From NCBI GenBank assembly GCA_947165805.1, contig CAMVBT010000021.1:1-15979 (forward strand): DNA of 15,979 nt, read 5' to 3'. The stretch is from an uncultured Clostridia bacterium. Its GTDB lineage: Bacteria > Bacillota > Clostridia > Oscillospirales > Ruminococcaceae. The translations under genes and the position numbers were made by a program. This document shows, in pieces, positions 15,084 through 15,979 of this stretch (position 1 is its first letter; the number at the start of each line of letters is the position of its first letter). Under the pieces are notes generated by a model. It was not told where the DNA came from. It made no database searches and saw only the letters and a program-made list of their open reading frames with translations.

Positions 15084-15160
15084 AGCCGCTTGTGAAGGGC
15101 TCTTTTTAAGTCTGTCATAGAGTTGACAGCGCCCGGCACAGCGAGATCGTGAAACGAGGT
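15084..15160 (+). promoter_or_regulatory. structured L21 mRNA leader
   Basis: AGCC (15084-15087) with CTT (15089-15091) pairs with AAG (15095-15097) and GGCT (15098-15101), one G bulged, followed by CTTTTTAA, a terminator-like arrangement close to the start of transcription. A second stem is CTGTCA (15112-15117) with TGACAG (15124-15129). Firmicutes rplU mRNAs are known to carry an L21 leader used for ribosomal-protein autoregulation, and this fits by position. I did not match it to the model base by base. GAGGT (15156-15160) is the ribosome binding site. Confidence 0.55.
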
Positions 15161-15166
15161 ATAAAA

Positions 15167-15475
15167 ATGTACGCAATTATCGAAACAGGCGGAAAGCAGT
15201 ATCAGGTAAAAGAGGGCGATGAGATCTTCGTAGAGAAGCTCGGCATCGACGAGGGCGAGGTCACATTCGACAAGGTGCTCCTTATCGGCGGTGACGCAGG
15301 CATCACAGCAGGCGCTCCCTATGTATCGGGCGCAAGCGTTAAGGCTACCCTCCTCAAGAACGGCAAGGGCAGGAAGATCAACGTATTCACCTACAAGCCC
15401 AAGAAGGGTGAAAAAGTAGCAAAGGGTCACAGACAGCCGTACAGCAAGGTCAAGATCGAAGCTATCAACGCATAA
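15167..15475 (+). CDS. rplU: 50S ribosomal protein L21
   Basis: The 102-residue protein is L21, which binds 23S rRNA domain VI near L20 in the large subunit. It begins [20 protein letters not shown], the family signature, and ends with [20 protein letters not shown] at 15167 is used over the in-frame GTG at 15149 because it gives the conserved N-terminus and has GAGGT at 15156-15160. It is the first gene of the conserved rplU-prp-rpmA operon and has its own promoter and leader. Confidence 0.98.
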   Translation: MYAIIETGGKQYQVKEGDEIFVEKLGIDEGEVTFDKVLLIGGDAGITAGAPYVSGASVKATLLKNGKGRKINVFTYKPKKGEKVAKGHRQPYSKVKIEAINA

Positions 15476-15477
15476 CG

Positions 15478-15813
15478 ATGATAGAAGCAGAGTTTCTCCG
15501 CTATCAGGGAGGTCTTGTGGGCTTCTCGGTATCGGGTCACGCAGGGGCAGGACCGTTCGGCAAAGATATAGTCTGCGCCGCGGTTTCCTCGGCTCTGATG
15601 CTGACAGCGAATACGATAACCGACTTTTTGTACGCGCCCGCCGATATAAAGGAAAAAGGCAACAAGATAATGCTTGTCCTGAAAGATCCCGATTCGGCAA
15701 TGGCAATAGCGGCAAAACAGATAATAGCATCATTCCACAATCACCTGACTCTCCTCTCGGAGGACTACAAGGGCAAGATCAGGATAACAGTACGAGACAT
15801 GAAAGGAAGATAG
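15478..15813 (+). CDS. prp: ribosomal-processing cysteine protease Prp
   Basis: Prp (formerly YsxB) removes the N-terminal extension of ribosomal protein L27 in Firmicutes and relatives, an essential maturation step in Staphylococcus. The 111-residue protein shows the expected catalytic pair, His21 in [10 protein letters not shown] and Cys33 in DIVCAAVS. Its substrate is the next gene, where the extension is present. It starts two bases after the L21 stop with no evident Shine-Dalgarno sequence, so translation is probably coupled to rplU. Confidence 0.95.
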   Translation: MIEAEFLRYQGGLVGFSVSGHAGAGPFGKDIVCAAVSSALMLTANTITDFLYAPADIKEKGNKIMLVLKDPDSAMAIAAKQIIASFHNHLTLLSEDYKGKIRITVRDMKGR

Positions 15814-15815
15814 AA

Positions 15816-15979
15816 ATGTTAAAGATCAGTATGCAGTATTTCGCCCATAAAAAAGGTATGGGCTCCACAAAGAACGGCAGAGACTCCAACGCTCAGCGTC
15901 TCGGAGCAAAGCGTGCGGACGGTCAGTTCGTACTCGCCGGCAACATTCTTTACAGACAGAGAGGCACACATATCCACCC
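15816..15979 (+). CDS. rpmA: 50S ribosomal protein L27 (partial)
   Basis: The first 54 codons of L27 are present and the gene runs off the right edge. It begins [20 protein letters not shown]. The first ten residues, ending in YFA, are the Firmicutes-type extension (usual form close to LQFFA) that Prp cleaves so that the mature N-terminus can reach the peptidyl transferase centre. The body [21 protein letters not shown] is canonical. GAAAGGAAG overlapping the end of prp is the ribosome binding site. Confidence 0.96.
   Translation, partial: MLKISMQYFAHKKGMGSTKNGRDSNAQRLGAKRADGQFVLAGNILYRQRGTHIH

Overview
This window looks like a chromosomal segment of a gut-type Clostridia species, probably Oscillospiraceae/Ruminococcus-like. 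The signs are moderately GC-rich coding DNA with AT-rich gaps, lipoproteins whose lipobox is followed by Thr/Ala-rich linkers, an L27 with the Firmicutes-type cleavable N-terminus next to its protease Prp, and a Bacillus-type PurF that keeps iron-sulfur cysteines. The genus is an inference from these traits.

Left part (1-2319, minus strand): a carbohydrate-type ABC importer, with a solute-binding lipoprotein followed by an inner-membrane permease that runs off the left edge. A strong hairpin without a U-tract separates them. A roughly 625 bp divergent intergenic region (2320-2945) holds the importer promoter, a cre/LacI-type palindrome and several related half-sites.

Centre (2946-12199, plus strand): a purine biosynthesis operon in the order purE, purC, purF, purM, purN, purO-like, purH (AICAR transformylase only), membrane protein, mmcQ/yjbR-like, purD. 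A sigma70-type promoter drives a leader of about 230 nt with a short SD-led ORF whose stop codon abuts an intrinsic terminator just before purE, which suggests attenuation. The pathway is non-standard in two ways. The PurF-like protein has lost the residues needed for glutamine hydrolysis but keeps its PRPP loop and Fe-S cysteines. The last two steps are done by separate proteins, an archaeal-type (PurO family) IMP cyclohydrolase and a stand-alone AICAR transformylase, instead of a bifunctional PurH. purL, purB and purK are not in the window. An exact consensus promoter lies inside the purD coding sequence.

Right part (12284-14967): two lipoproteins of unknown function flank a queT-type ECF substrate-binding membrane protein. 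The 285 bp before queT is almost entirely paired structure: a perfect four-way cloverleaf (12997-13106), then several hairpins, a possible pseudoknot and a 13-codon ORF overlapping the queT start. This is the most striking non-coding region.

Right edge (14982-15979): a terminator, a canonical promoter and a structured leader precede the classic rplU-prp-rpmA operon, cut off within rpmA.
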